This document shows positions 19,553 through 29,000 of a stretch of DNA of 55,508 nt, in pieces; positions within the stretch are counted from its first letter, which is position 1, and the number at the start of each line of letters is the position of its first letter. Location of the stretch: positions 1 to 55,508 of the IMG/VR virus record IMGVR_UViG_3300050343_000179. One strand, given 5' to 3'. The notes under the pieces are model-generated. The model had not been told where the DNA came from and did no database searches. It worked only from the letters and a program-made list of their open reading frames with translations. A program made the translations under genes and the position numbers. This DNA comes from a virus.

Positions 19553-20626
19553 CTAGTAATCCCAGCGTATTCTTGGACCGCCTTCTCGCATGCCGAGATG
19601 GACAAACCCTTTGTTAGCTCCATATCCTAAGCTATGCAGCCAATTTTGGTCACACCATTCTTGTACAGCGTAAATGTCAACGCCCTGTACATAAAAATCC
19701 ACAGCGCCAACGCCTGGTGCGGGGTACAGGTGCTCTGAGCCGCTCGCACCTCCAACTGATCGATTAATCGCTGGTGGCCTGTAGCCAGACGTAATGATTA
19801 CCGGCTTTCCGCCAAACCTGCCACGAACACGCTCCAGAAACGCGGCCAGAGTCGCTGCAGTATCTAGCTGATGCTGCTCGTTAAATCGCCTCTCTTCCAA
19901 ATTCAGCGCAAATTCTCCCAGCGTGACGTGGGGTGTCAGCCTGCTAGAGAATGCGGATTCAGGCCGTAGTTTTGCAGTTTCAGTTGGCGGTGACTGATCG
20001 CCACCTTTCCAGAGCTTGCCCTCGGCTTGCCTTCGACGTTTCAGACCGGCTTCAAAGCTGCTCCCAGGGTTTCTATACAACAGCATCGCGTCAGGAACAG
20101 CTTGCCAGTCTTTCGCACGAAGATTTTTGCTGATAGTTTCAAAGCCTTGTGATCCATAAAATCCAGAGCCGAGGTTGTAGGCAAAACTGATCAACGCCGC
20201 TTGCTGATTTTCCGCCATTTCCGCCCAATAGGGAACAGTTTGCGAAAGTTTTTCTTCAATCTTGTCTACTGTTTTTTCTAGCAAGGCATCGCCTTCTTTT
20301 CTCCTGATCCAGTCGCCTTCTCTTACGGGGCGGCCATCAGGATGAGTCAGTGAGCCCCATCCAATCGTCCAGAACCCTGCAGGGCACAGATATGCCTCGG
20401 CGTGCCATCCTTCAAACTTCTTAATAAGTTCCAATGCTTGCTTGTGATCAGACTGCTTGCCTGATTGACTCCATGTTGCGAACCATTCTCGATCACGTCG
20501 CATGGCAGCTTCGTATCCATTAGCCGCTAGATCTTCTTCTAGCAACGAGATACTTGCAGCTTGATGCGGCAAACCTTTGTAATAGCGGAACAGCTGCTCC
20601 AAGGCGATCGATTTACTGTTCGTCAT
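19553..20626 (-). CDS. Two-domain endolysin: GH24 lysozyme plus M15 peptidase
   Basis: A 357-residue cell-wall hydrolase. Residues 65-205 are a T4-type lysozyme. The motif KFEGWHAEAYLCPAGFWTIG gives E72, C81 and T87, with Cys in place of the T4 Asp, a change common in phage lysozymes. Residues 230-357 are an M15A-type peptidase with SGYRPP (280-285), SEH (H299), AVDF (D310) and FVHLG (H343), the zinc ligands and partners. The first domain cuts sugar chains; the second cuts peptide bonds. I chose ATG 20626; an upstream extension to 20713 lacks support. It sits in a lysis cassette with three small proteins. Confidence 0.9.
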   Translation of the reverse strand: MTNSKSIALEQLFRYYKGLPHQAASISLLEEDLAANGYEAAMRRDREWFATWSQSGKQSDHKQALELIKKFEGWHAEAYLCPAGFWTIGWGSLTHPDGRPVREGDWIRRKEGDALLEKTVDKIEEKLSQTVPYWAEMAENQQAALISFAYNLGSGFYGSQGFETISKNLRAKDWQAVPDAMLLYRNPGSSFEAGLKRRRQAEGKLWKGGDQSPPTETAKLRPESAFSSRLTPHVTLGEFALNLEERRFNEQHQLDTAATLAAFLERVRGRFGGKPVIITSGYRPPAINRSVGGASGSEHLYPAPGVGAVDFYVQGVDIYAVQEWCDQNWLHSLGYGANKGFVHLGMREGGPRIRWDY

Positions 20627-20804
20627 TCCAGGGTGATTTAATGTGCAGGTCGTTAGTTTTGGGTGGCGGCATGGCTGGCGGCTGTGATTTATGCCAGCGT
20701 TCAACTTCAGCATCGATCCGAGGCTTAAGTGTTGCCTTGAACTTGCGACGTTGAATTTCTTGCCTTACGCCCTCAATCGGTGATCGCGTCGAGAATCGAA
20801 ACAA
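20613..20804 (-). CDS. Small basic lysis-cassette protein
   Basis: A 63-residue basic protein (GVRQEIQRRKFKATLKPRID, then a Pro-rich end QPPAMPPPKTND). It overlaps the endolysin start by 14 bases. The start is uncertain: TTG 20804 is used here, and the frame remains open upstream through the 49-residue gene. There is no membrane segment in this frame. It may be a spanin-like or adaptor protein, but that rests on position only. Confidence 0.5.
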   Translation of the reverse strand: MFRFSTRSPIEGVRQEIQRRKFKATLKPRIDAEVERWHKSQPPAMPPPKTNDLHIKSPWNDEQ

Positions 20805-20824
20805 CCATCGCCCGTCAGCAGGGA

Positions 20825-20974
20825 TCAGTTCTTTTTTCCTTTCAATGCGCGAAGTGCATGAAAAATAAGCTGAATTACGCTGTTGTCTCTCATCGGAGAT
20901 AACGCGATCACCTCAGATGCAGCAGCAATCACAATCCAAGTGATCGGTGATGCCAGGATTTCTTCGATGCCCAT
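20825..20974 (-). CDS. 49-residue membrane protein, holin candidate
   Basis: MGIEEILASPITWIVIAAAS, then EVIALSPMRDNSVIQLIFHA, then a basic end LRALKGKKN. One membrane helix lies at about residues 9-27, and the tail is positively charged. I recall near-identical small proteins in cyanophages beside the endolysin. The ATG at 20974 is clear. A role in lysis is inferred from position. Confidence 0.7.
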   Translation of the reverse strand: MGIEEILASPITWIVIAAASEVIALSPMRDNSVIQLIFHALRALKGKKN

Positions 20975-21000
20975 CGGTAATCCATCAGTTCAGGTAAATT

Positions 21001-21267
21001 CTAATCCTTTCCGGCTTCTAGGACACTTATACGGTTCCCGTGATCATTCAGGCGTTCGTAAATTTCTTTTCGATCCATGTTGGCCTGAACCTTTTCGGCT
21101 TTCATGTCTTGGTGCAGATCCTCTAGCTTGGTCGCTATTGACTCAACGCCAGCGGTAAGCCTAATAACCGCTTCACGGCTTTCGCTTGTACGCCTACTGA
21201 ATCCTGAGACTGACATCCCCGCGATACCAATGGATGCTCCCAGGATCGCGGCATAGATTTCGATCAC
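21001..21267 (-). CDS. Membrane protein with coiled coil, lysis cassette
   Basis: An 88-residue protein. The N-terminal membrane helix (about residues 3-22, IYAAILGASIGIAGMSVSGF) is followed by a long heptad-rich helix ending in HGNRISVLEAGKD. This N-in/C-out layout is typical of a phage protein class found between tail fibres and endolysin, annotated as holin-like or spanin-like. GTG start at 21267. Confidence 0.65.
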   Translation of the reverse strand: MIEIYAAILGASIGIAGMSVSGFSRRTSESREAVIRLTAGVESIATKLEDLHQDMKAEKVQANMDRKEIYERLNDHGNRISVLEAGKD

Positions 21268-21335
21268 TGTTCACTGAGTCGACTGGTTTCTCACCCTATT
21301 TTAATGGTTTTCTCGGTTGCATTCGATGCGGTTGA

Positions 21336-21674
21336 TCATGCAAACACCCGGTATGGATTTTCTGGTGCTACCTCAAAGGCTTCCCAACCATCAGGCAGAT
21401 CACCTAGATAGTTGATGTGAAAGCCATCAAGTGTTGTTGGAGCAACGATCTCAGTGCCGTCTTCATCCCACTCACCACCTTCTGTGATGGTTCCCACGAC
21501 ATCAATAGCGCGGGAGTGTGTGTAAGCCTGTAGCTGTTCTGTTTCGTTACCGTCTTCATCAGTGACAGTAGTCAAGAAGCCAGCAGTACGAGCAGCATCT
21601 AGCCAAGCAGTTTCATCAGCAAACCGGAAGAAAGGACCGGGTACTGGTGGGGTTTCGAGTAGTTCTTCAGTCAT
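21336..21674 (-). CDS. Hypothetical acidic protein after the fibre genes
   Basis: A 112-residue acidic protein. It opens MTEELLETPPVPGPFFRFAD and continues with an alternating pattern of TVTDEDGNETEQLQAYTHSR and a C-terminal segment HINYLGDLPDGWEAFEV. Short proteins with this ending (LPxGWexfevxPxxPYRVFA) commonly follow tail-fibre genes in cyanophages and may be fibre chaperones or tips. ATG at 21674. Confidence 0.65.
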   Translation of the reverse strand: MTEELLETPPVPGPFFRFADETAWLDAARTAGFLTTVTDEDGNETEQLQAYTHSRAIDVVGTITEGGEWDEDGTEIVAPTTLDGFHINYLGDLPDGWEAFEVAPENPYRVFA

Positions 21675-21679
21675 AGTAG

Positions 21680-24600
21680 TTAGGAAGTCAATTTGACAAG
21701 TTCTTGATCAGTCTTACGAGTGGGGAAGTACGCAAGGCGGGAGATGTGGCCGTTTATAACATTGTTTCCATTGTTTCCTATTTGCGCTCTATTTAACGTA
21801 TTCAAATCTCCAGTAATAACGGTTCCTTCACCAGAGAGAGTCTTGTCGACACATGTTATGTAACTAGAAGTGTTGTATCCACTGGCCGCCTTGTACGAAT
21901 TAGTGGGCGCAGCAAGGGACACATCACTGCCACTGAACTGAAAATCATGTTGACCGCTACTAGCGTTGCGTTTATGGAATAATCGACCCGTAGCGTTTGT
22001 GCCATTGTCAATTTGAAGAATTACACCATTGGATGAATTACCTGACAGCCATTGAGTGGTGATGTCACTGTAAATCGTCCCTTCACTTTGGTTATACCAA
22101 CTATCAACACCTAGGGCACTGGTTGATACATCCGCTGCACGGGTGACGGTTGAGCCGGTTGTGGGGATGTAGGAGCTTGCATATGGTGCAGCTTCGATTT
22201 GAGCGCCCCAGATGTAGATAGGGTCAGTTGCAGTTAGCATGTTGATGTCAAAGAACCTGTAAGTGTTATTCCTATCTCCGCCAACCTTGACGTATCTTTT
22301 CCACTCACCGTCAACCGTAGTTGATATACCTCCGACTGGATAAAAATCATTAATGTCTACATTAAAGCTAGTTGTTCCCCCATTTACTGTTTTTGCCCAA
22401 AATGATATCGCATAGGTTGTATTAGGAGTACCGCCTCCTGCAGATCCGACCCGCCATACATTACTACCAGCAGAACCAAACGAAAGTTTACGAACTGACT
22501 CTGATACACCTCTTGGTGAAATAATGTTCTCAAGTGATTGAATTATATTTGAAGCAAGCGGTGATCCCGCCACTACGTCAGAACCTAGAGCAGTGTTAGT
22601 CCTCGCCTCTTCAAGCAGCAGCTCCCCGTTCTCATACCTGGCAGCACCTGAGATGGTGGATGTCGTGGGTATGTATTCAGTAGGAGTCGTGCCTTCTTCG
22701 GTCTGAGCGTGCCATAGGCTTATTTGAAAACTAGAAGGGATGGAAGCACCTTGAACAGTTCTCAGGTCAACCAACAATCTGCCGTCTGTATTAACTGCTG
22801 ATGTGGTTACGACTGTAAATTTCTGCCATTCAGTAGTGACGTTAATTGATTCGGTCCCATCAGATCCAATAGTCGAGTTAGTCATACCGGGCTTTCTTAA
22901 TCCTAAGGTTGCATTAGCATTGCCTTTAATCCAGATTGAGCTTACGTAAGATTCACCAATGATAGAACTTGTATCTTGATATATGTAACCAAACTCATTT
23001 GATGAAAAAGTAGTTGCAGTAGCAGTCCCGTCAGGGGCGGTTGTAGTAGACGAAATAACAGCAAAGTTACTTTTAGTCCAAGCAGCATTAGTAAATTGAT
23101 TGCTATACCGCAATTTATTAACCGGCGTCGTTTTAATCAACCCGGTTGCATCATCAACATAAGTCGCACTACTTGCACGACTGTCGAATGTATCAACACT
23201 TGGGGTGTATTCGGTTAGCTCAGAGCCTTCTTCTAATTGGGCTCCCCAGAGGTAGACGCCTTGTCCAGTACCAGCATATACTCGATTATTCCAATTACCA
23301 TCCTGACTTAATCTAACTTCAGTATAAGTTGTTGCAGCGGAAGAGGTTGTTGCAGTAATAGCAATTCGTTTCCATCCGTTTCCAACGTCTTGGATGTTAG
23401 TGACAGGAGATCCAACGGGAATAGACGAGGTATTGTTTACTAAATCAAAAGCTGCAATGCTGTTTGATATGGCTCCACCACCTGAATAAAACAAGAGGAA
23501 GCAATAGTTAAGACTTGCGGCTTTAACGTAAACGCTAAAGGTATAATCGGTAGCGTTTTTAAGCGTTGGTGTTGTTTGAAATACTTGATGACTGTTTGAT
23601 ACTGTGTTGTCTAAGACAAGTTCAGCGGTTTGACTGCCGTCTGGAGCAACTAAATTGTCTGGGATAATATTAGTATTTGCTTTATTCCAGACACTCTGAT
23701 CAACCCTTTCGCTATACGTCAGCAGGTTGGTCTTAGCAAACTTATTACCTTCAATCGTTGCGATGTCAGGTGAGCGCGTTACGCTGATTGAGGTTGTGGG
23801 GATAAGGGAAGTTGGGAAGGACCCTGCTTCTACCTGCATGCCGCCAAATTCCACACTAAGACCAGTTGTCATGCTCAGACTAAGTTGTGCAAAACCTGAC
23901 TGAGTACAAGTTAGTTTCACTGAAACTCTTCCTCCATCTAAAGTTGGAACCACATAATCTGTGTTTGAAATGTTTGCCCCCACGTTGCTTATTAATTTAC
24001 ATCCTACCTGACTAGCAGATACTTTTTTAGCGTAAAAAGAAACAACATATTCCACACCTTGCTGCACGGCGAAGAGCCCACCGTTGCCAGGGGCTGCTCC
24101 TGAGTTGTATGCGACTGAATTAAGATTTGCCGTAGCAGTGTATAAATTTATCCCATTTATTACGCCAGTTGCAGCTCTTCCATCATTAAAAGGCACGAAG
24201 CTGTTTTTAAATAAGTTAGTCCGTTCCTCTTCAATCAACAACCCCAAGGACTGACCAGTCACTGGGTCATGGTCAAAGCGGGGTGCTCCACTAATCGTTG
24301 CACCTGTGGGGATGTAGTCACCGGCGGTTGGAGATTCTTCCAGTTGTGCGCCCCAGAAATATACGTTAGTAATATAAGAATCGCCTTTATTTAAGACGTA
24401 AACACCTGTAGAAGCAGAGGGGTCAGTATGAGTAAAGGTAAAAGTAAATTTCTGCCATTCCGAAGTAGTCTCAAAAGAATTGACTGGAGTTTTAAATTGA
24501 GGTGAAGCGATGTAAAAGCTAAATTTATTATTAGTGCCGGGCGTTACAGCCTTTGCGTAAACAGAAATTGTATAGGTTTGACCTTGAGTTAATGTAACAC

Positions 24601-24982
24601 TTTGGGAAACATTTGTAGCGCCGGTTTGACTGAAATACAATAAGTCAGCAGTAAGAGTCCCATCAGGTGCAGCAATAGAATTAGGTGTAATAACTGAATT
24701 TGATGCAACAGTCCACTGATCAAACTGCTCACTATACCTAAGCAAATTAAACGGACTGGTTTTAATCAACCCATCACTACCGACATACGTCCCAATACTG
24801 GCACGGCTGAAGGTGATTAGATTGTTGCCACTGACTCTATCTGTAAGCGTTCTCTTATCTGCAAACCGTAGGTCTAGTGATGACGAACGAAACAAGCCGA
24901 GGCTATCTACGCCACCTGAGATGCTTTGGCGCAGTCCGGGGTTGAGGCCAAAATTAAGCCCAGTGTTTAGATTCGTTGCCAT
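21680..24982 (-). CDS. Large fibre/spike protein with lectin-like repeats
   Basis: A 1100-residue virion protein. It is built from about five repeats of some 180-200 residues. Each repeat begins with a NLLRYSE-like segment and contains APDGT, YTISVYAKA, a W-K-F/R strand and WGAQLEE, ending in YIPTT(S). This beta-sandwich pattern is the carbohydrate-binding-like module seen in phage head-spike and tail-fibre proteins and suggests glycan binding at the host surface. A short Asn/Leu-rich N-terminus may attach it to the particle. The stop and the next gene are close (5 bases), in the fibre cluster. Confidence 0.85.
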   Translation of the reverse strand: MATNLNTGLNFGLNPGLRQSISGGVDSLGLFRSSSLDLRFADKRTLTDRVSGNNLITFSRASIGTYVGSDGLIKTSPFNLLRYSEQFDQWTVASNSVITPNSIAAPDGTLTADLLYFSQTGATNVSQSVTLTQGQTYTISVYAKAVTPGTNNKFSFYIASPQFKTPVNSFETTSEWQKFTFTFTHTDPSASTGVYVLNKGDSYITNVYFWGAQLEESPTAGDYIPTGATISGAPRFDHDPVTGQSLGLLIEEERTNLFKNSFVPFNDGRAATGVINGINLYTATANLNSVAYNSGAAPGNGGLFAVQQGVEYVVSFYAKKVSASQVGCKLISNVGANISNTDYVVPTLDGGRVSVKLTCTQSGFAQLSLSMTTGLSVEFGGMQVEAGSFPTSLIPTTSISVTRSPDIATIEGNKFAKTNLLTYSERVDQSVWNKANTNIIPDNLVAPDGSQTAELVLDNTVSNSHQVFQTTPTLKNATDYTFSVYVKAASLNYCFLLFYSGGGAISNSIAAFDLVNNTSSIPVGSPVTNIQDVGNGWKRIAITATTSSAATTYTEVRLSQDGNWNNRVYAGTGQGVYLWGAQLEEGSELTEYTPSVDTFDSRASSATYVDDATGLIKTTPVNKLRYSNQFTNAAWTKSNFAVISSTTTAPDGTATATTFSSNEFGYIYQDTSSIIGESYVSSIWIKGNANATLGLRKPGMTNSTIGSDGTESINVTTEWQKFTVVTTSAVNTDGRLLVDLRTVQGASIPSSFQISLWHAQTEEGTTPTEYIPTTSTISGAARYENGELLLEEARTNTALGSDVVAGSPLASNIIQSLENIISPRGVSESVRKLSFGSAGSNVWRVGSAGGGTPNTTYAISFWAKTVNGGTTSFNVDINDFYPVGGISTTVDGEWKRYVKVGGDRNNTYRFFDINMLTATDPIYIWGAQIEAAPYASSYIPTTGSTVTRAADVSTSALGVDSWYNQSEGTIYSDITTQWLSGNSSNGVILQIDNGTNATGRLFHKRNASSGQHDFQFSGSDVSLAAPTNSYKAASGYNTSSYITCVDKTLSGEGTVITGDLNTLNRAQIGNNGNNVINGHISRLAYFPTRKTDQELVKLTS

Positions 24983-25312
24983 TCAAGCAGCTCCTACTTT
25001 TGCAGCCACCGTTGGGGTTCCACCGCCGATACTTACTAGTCGGACTCTTGCGTATTTAACAGGGCAGCCATTCAAGGCATAGCCAGTAGTTCCGTTAGCG
25101 GTAATTCTCGTGTCTTCGTTGTCTTGATCTAAATTAAAAAAGCTTACATTATCCAAACTACCTTCAAAGCGCAAGACGAGATTCCCGTTTACACCGCTTA
25201 CAGTTACCTGAAACATCAGGCTGACACCAGGCGTTTGCGCAGAATCGGTTACGCCTACTGAGGTTAGGTCGCTAAATTCATGGACTTCGTAGCCACTTTG
25301 CAAGCCGATCAT
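24983..25312 (-). CDS. Small beta-rich virion protein
   Basis: A 109-residue protein with an Ig-like beta pattern (VSLMFQVTVSGVNGNLVLRF, then SLDNVSFFNLDQDNED). Phage decoration and fibre-attachment proteins of this size have the same L-x-F-EGSxDxxxF core. It ends directly before the start of the spike protein. ATG at 25312. Confidence 0.7.
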   Translation of the reverse strand: MIGLQSGYEVHEFSDLTSVGVTDSAQTPGVSLMFQVTVSGVNGNLVLRFEGSLDNVSFFNLDQDNEDTRITANGTTGYALNGCPVKYARVRLVSIGGGTPTVAAKVGAA

Positions 25313-25426
25313 TTTCTTCGCAAGTTAAAGCCCAGTGTCTGAATCATAGCGCAAAACCATGTTCTTCTTTACTTCAATGGATCCAGTTTGTCTGCGTCAG
25401 ATTTCAACTGCATCTAGCCTAAGAGG

Positions 25427-26080
25427 TTATGCCTCTTGTATTTTGATCACATACGCAACAGTGTTGTCAGTGTCAGTCGTTGTCCACGAACCCCACGAAT
25501 AGTTCCCGTCAATGTCGATCTGTTTGTATGCTGCGCCAACTGCTCCCTTACTACTGCTAGATTCTGAAATTTTTGTTGAACCGGTCGGAGCTCCCATCGT
25601 TGTAAAGTCATCATCAAGAAAAGCCAGAAGAAGGGCGAGGTCATCTTCATCAAAAGCGATTGAAGTATTGTTGTGACTGGGTGTGTTGCTGGTTGTGTTA
25701 GTCGCCTCGACGGATAAGTTATAGCTCGAAGTGGAACCAGAGCGTCTGAAACGCATGACAACCCCATAATCAGTATTATTATCGTCTATTTCAAATGAGA
25801 GGTTGCTAGGCGGATCTGAGATAACTCCATAGTAAATTGCTACGCCAATACTATTATTCTCGCCTCTCACGAGTTCTGTTGTAGTAATACTGGAGCTTGT
25901 CAGTCCTGGGGTATCAGTATCATCTCCAAATGCAAAAACTATTAAGTCGTTAGCTGCAAAGTTAGATGATGGGACCAAGTAACTATTATTGTTATCAGGT
26001 GTCCAAGCGACAAGGTTTGAGACTTCCCAGTTTACTGGAGAAGAAGAATAACCGCCAATTAGTGCTTGATGAATGCCCAT
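25427..26080 (-). CDS. Putative tail structural protein, Ser/Thr/Asp-rich
   Basis: A 217-residue beta-rich protein. Segments such as NDLIVFAFGDDTDTPGLTSS and VGAAYKQIDIDGNYSWGSW match a virion protein type in cyanophages that resembles a jelly-roll surface domain. The ATG at 26080 overlaps the stop of the giant fibre gene (TAATG). It follows the fibre in the late operon, suggesting a tip or collar role. The 114-bp gap after it (25313-25426) holds only short frames. Confidence 0.65.
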   Translation of the reverse strand: MGIHQALIGGYSSSPVNWEVSNLVAWTPDNNNSYLVPSSNFAANDLIVFAFGDDTDTPGLTSSSITTTELVRGENNSIGVAIYYGVISDPPSNLSFEIDDNNTDYGVVMRFRRSGSTSSYNLSVEATNTTSNTPSHNNTSIAFDEDDLALLLAFLDDDFTTMGAPTGSTKISESSSSKGAVGAAYKQIDIDGNYSWGSWTTTDTDNTVAYVIKIQEA

Positions 26081-29000
26081 TAGCTTAACCCCGCGCCTGA
26101 AATAACAAATTCATTTGATCCGACGCATAACACTGTACAAAGTCCATATTGGGCCAAAGTTCGATTCCCAATTGCTGCAGATCCGGCAAACCTCAAAGTA
26201 ACGCTAGAACCCTGCGTAATTGTTTGATCGCTGCCGCTGTCGTTATAGATAGAGACCACATTGCCAGCACTGAAAACACCGCTTGGAACAGTCACCCCGC
26301 CGGTTGTTGTATTGATGTGTTTGCCGTTATCCCCTGCGACAAGCGTATATGCGCTCGTTTGGCTGTTTTGTGGAATGTCACTTGGCCCGTCCGCTCCATC
26401 CGCTCCTGGTGCCCCTGTCGCTCCTGGCACCCCGTCAAGCCGTACAATTTGAATGGTTGAATTATTGACTACATAAGTTGCATTACCTGATACTGTATTT
26501 ATTTTCTTCAGCTGAAATCTAATCAAGTCATCAGAGTCTGTTGTGGTGACAACTCTTGTGATCGTAATATATGTGTGATTTGATCCACTATTTGATCGTA
26601 TGTAGCCACCTTTCACGCTTCCTAGCTCGCCGAATGCGCTGCTACCGTTAGGTGCTTGCCCAATATTTAATTCACCTGTCCATCTGTAGTTGCCTGTTGT
26701 TCCAGTTATAACAACGGTGCAAGTCGCTAGATAAGTGCCAGCAGCTGAAAGCGTTATTTCACCGGCAGAGTTACTGAAAAAACCGCTTGGCGTTCCAACA
26801 GCCGTTGCGACATTTACCGTGGTGTAGCTGGTAGAGTCTGCGCCTAAGGCAGTGGCAGGCCCTGTGTAGATAGCGGTGCCAAACGAACCCGAACCTTGAG
26901 CAGCAAAAGTTCCATCCGCCCGTAAGAAATTGGCCGTGCCACCACCACTAGCAGGAACCAGCCCAGCGTTAGCTGAACTCATCAATGGCAGAGTTGTATT
27001 CGTGCCTGTGCTGCTAGTTAGAACCCGCGTTGCGTCTGTATAGCTCAGGTTTGTGTCTACGTTGACCTCTGCCCCAGCCTGAATACCTGCAAGCTTTGTT
27101 ATGTCGCCTGCCGTAGTGTATTTATTTGTAGTCGAAGCGTCTGATATGTCATCAGCGTCTAAAACAACCGCGCCAGTTTGAGTGTTGACGCTATCGACAG
27201 CCCCGCCACCTGCTGGAGCCGCAAAAGTGCCATCCGCACGTAAGAAATTCGTGGTTCCGCCACCGGAAGCAGGGACTAAGCCTGCGTCCCCGGTGCTCAT
27301 CAGCGGCAATGTTGCGTCCGTTCCAGTGCTGCTTGCAATGACCCGCGTGGAAGCCGTGTAGCTCAGATCTGTGTTGCCTGATCCGCCAGACTGAACCACC
27401 CAGTCGTAATCCGTGCCAGTCCAGCTCAGCACCTCTCCATTTGATGCGGTTGAAGTGTTTAGATGCGTGTCTACGTCTGAATCTGTATATGCAGTCGGGA
27501 TCGTTGGCTTGTTTTGAATGAACGCATCTGAACCGCTGTTTGTTTCGTTCCAATTCGCCTGAACGTTGACTTCAGCTCCAGAAGCAATCCCGCTTAACTT
27601 GGTCTGCTCTGCGTCAGTAAATGCGTTGGTATCTGCATTTGACTCGTATGCTGTTTTGATTTCCGACGCCGACTGATCCGCTGTTGCTCCTGCTTCTATT
27701 CCTGTAAGTTTCGTTTTTTCCGCATCGGTAAATGCGTTCGTATCAGCGTTGTTTTCGTATGCAGTCTTGATTTCGGTGTCCGTCTGGTCCGCTGTTGCTC
27801 CAGATTCAATCCCCGAAAGTTTTGAGATCTCCGCTGCTGTTGTGTATTTATTAGTGGTGCTGGTGTCTGAGATGTCATCCGCATCTAAAGTAACCGTTCC
27901 TGTGAGCCCATTTACGCTTAATACATCTGAAGCCGGATAACTAAGCGCGGTCCAGCTACCGATTTGCGCAGGGTCGCTTCCGGTGATGACGTAAACCTTG
28001 CCCTCATCGCTTCTTACCACCCAGTCGCCCAATTCACCCGTAATCGCCAGCATTGCGGCCTGACTTGCAACCGTACCTTTGAACTCGGTAATAGCGAGAT
28101 CAGGAAGCTCCGAAACAGCCAGCTTTCCGCCAACTAAATTTGCCTTTCCTGCAAGGTTGGTTGAAAGATTGTCGAGTTGCGTTTTGTCAGAGCCTGTAAG
28201 CAGTCCAGCGTCTCCAGCTGCTACAGCAAGCGGAATAGTTGCATCGGCTCCAGTAGATGAACTGAGTATGCGAGTGTTATTTGCATAGCTCAAGTTAGTG
28301 GCAACGTTTACCTGAGCGCCAGCCTCTACGCCTGAGAGCTTGGTTTGTTCTGCATCAGTAAAAGCATTCGTGTCCGAATTAGATTCATACGCAGTTTTAA
28401 TCTCAGACGCAGTTTGATCTGCAGTCGCTCCAGACTCAATACCTGTGAGTTTGGTTTGTTCGGCGTCGGTAAATACGTTGGTGTCTGAATTAGACTCATA
28501 CGCAGTTTTAATCTCAGCCGCTGTTTGGTCCTGTGTTGCGTTTGCTTCAATGCCAGACAGTTTTGATTGCTCGGTATCGGTAAAAGCATTTGTATCTGCA
28601 TTGTTTTCGTATGCGACCTTAATTTCAGCATCCGTTTGATCTGCTGTCGCACCAGCCTCGATACCTGCAAGCTTGGTTGATTCAGCGGTCAAATAACCCT
28701 GGTAACCAGTGTCGTACCCAAGGTCAAGAGTCCCTGAGCCTGTAATTGGTCCGCCAGTTGACGTGAACCCTGTTGGCGCACTTAAATCAACAGACTGAAC
28801 AGTAGTGCTGTCAACGTAAGCTTTTACTGCGCTTTGAGTTGGCACAGTGTTTCCGTCCGCTGCTCCAGTTGAAGCAATCAACGAAGTGTTAGCACTAATC
28901 TCTTTTAGTTGAACGCCAACAGTGCTAAATCCTCCATTGCGAGAAAATGGCCCAATGAAATTCAGGCCAGAAATGTTGAACTGACTTGTGTTAATAGTTG

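Noticed and set aside
25313-25426. Short frame ending MVLRYDSDTGL
   Set aside because: Only 11 codons from its ATG; possibly a remnant but not supportable as a gene.
26150-26175. tRNA-like GTTCGATTCCC
   Set aside because: Lies inside the fibre gene with no cloverleaf around it; no tRNA genes were recognised anywhere in the window.
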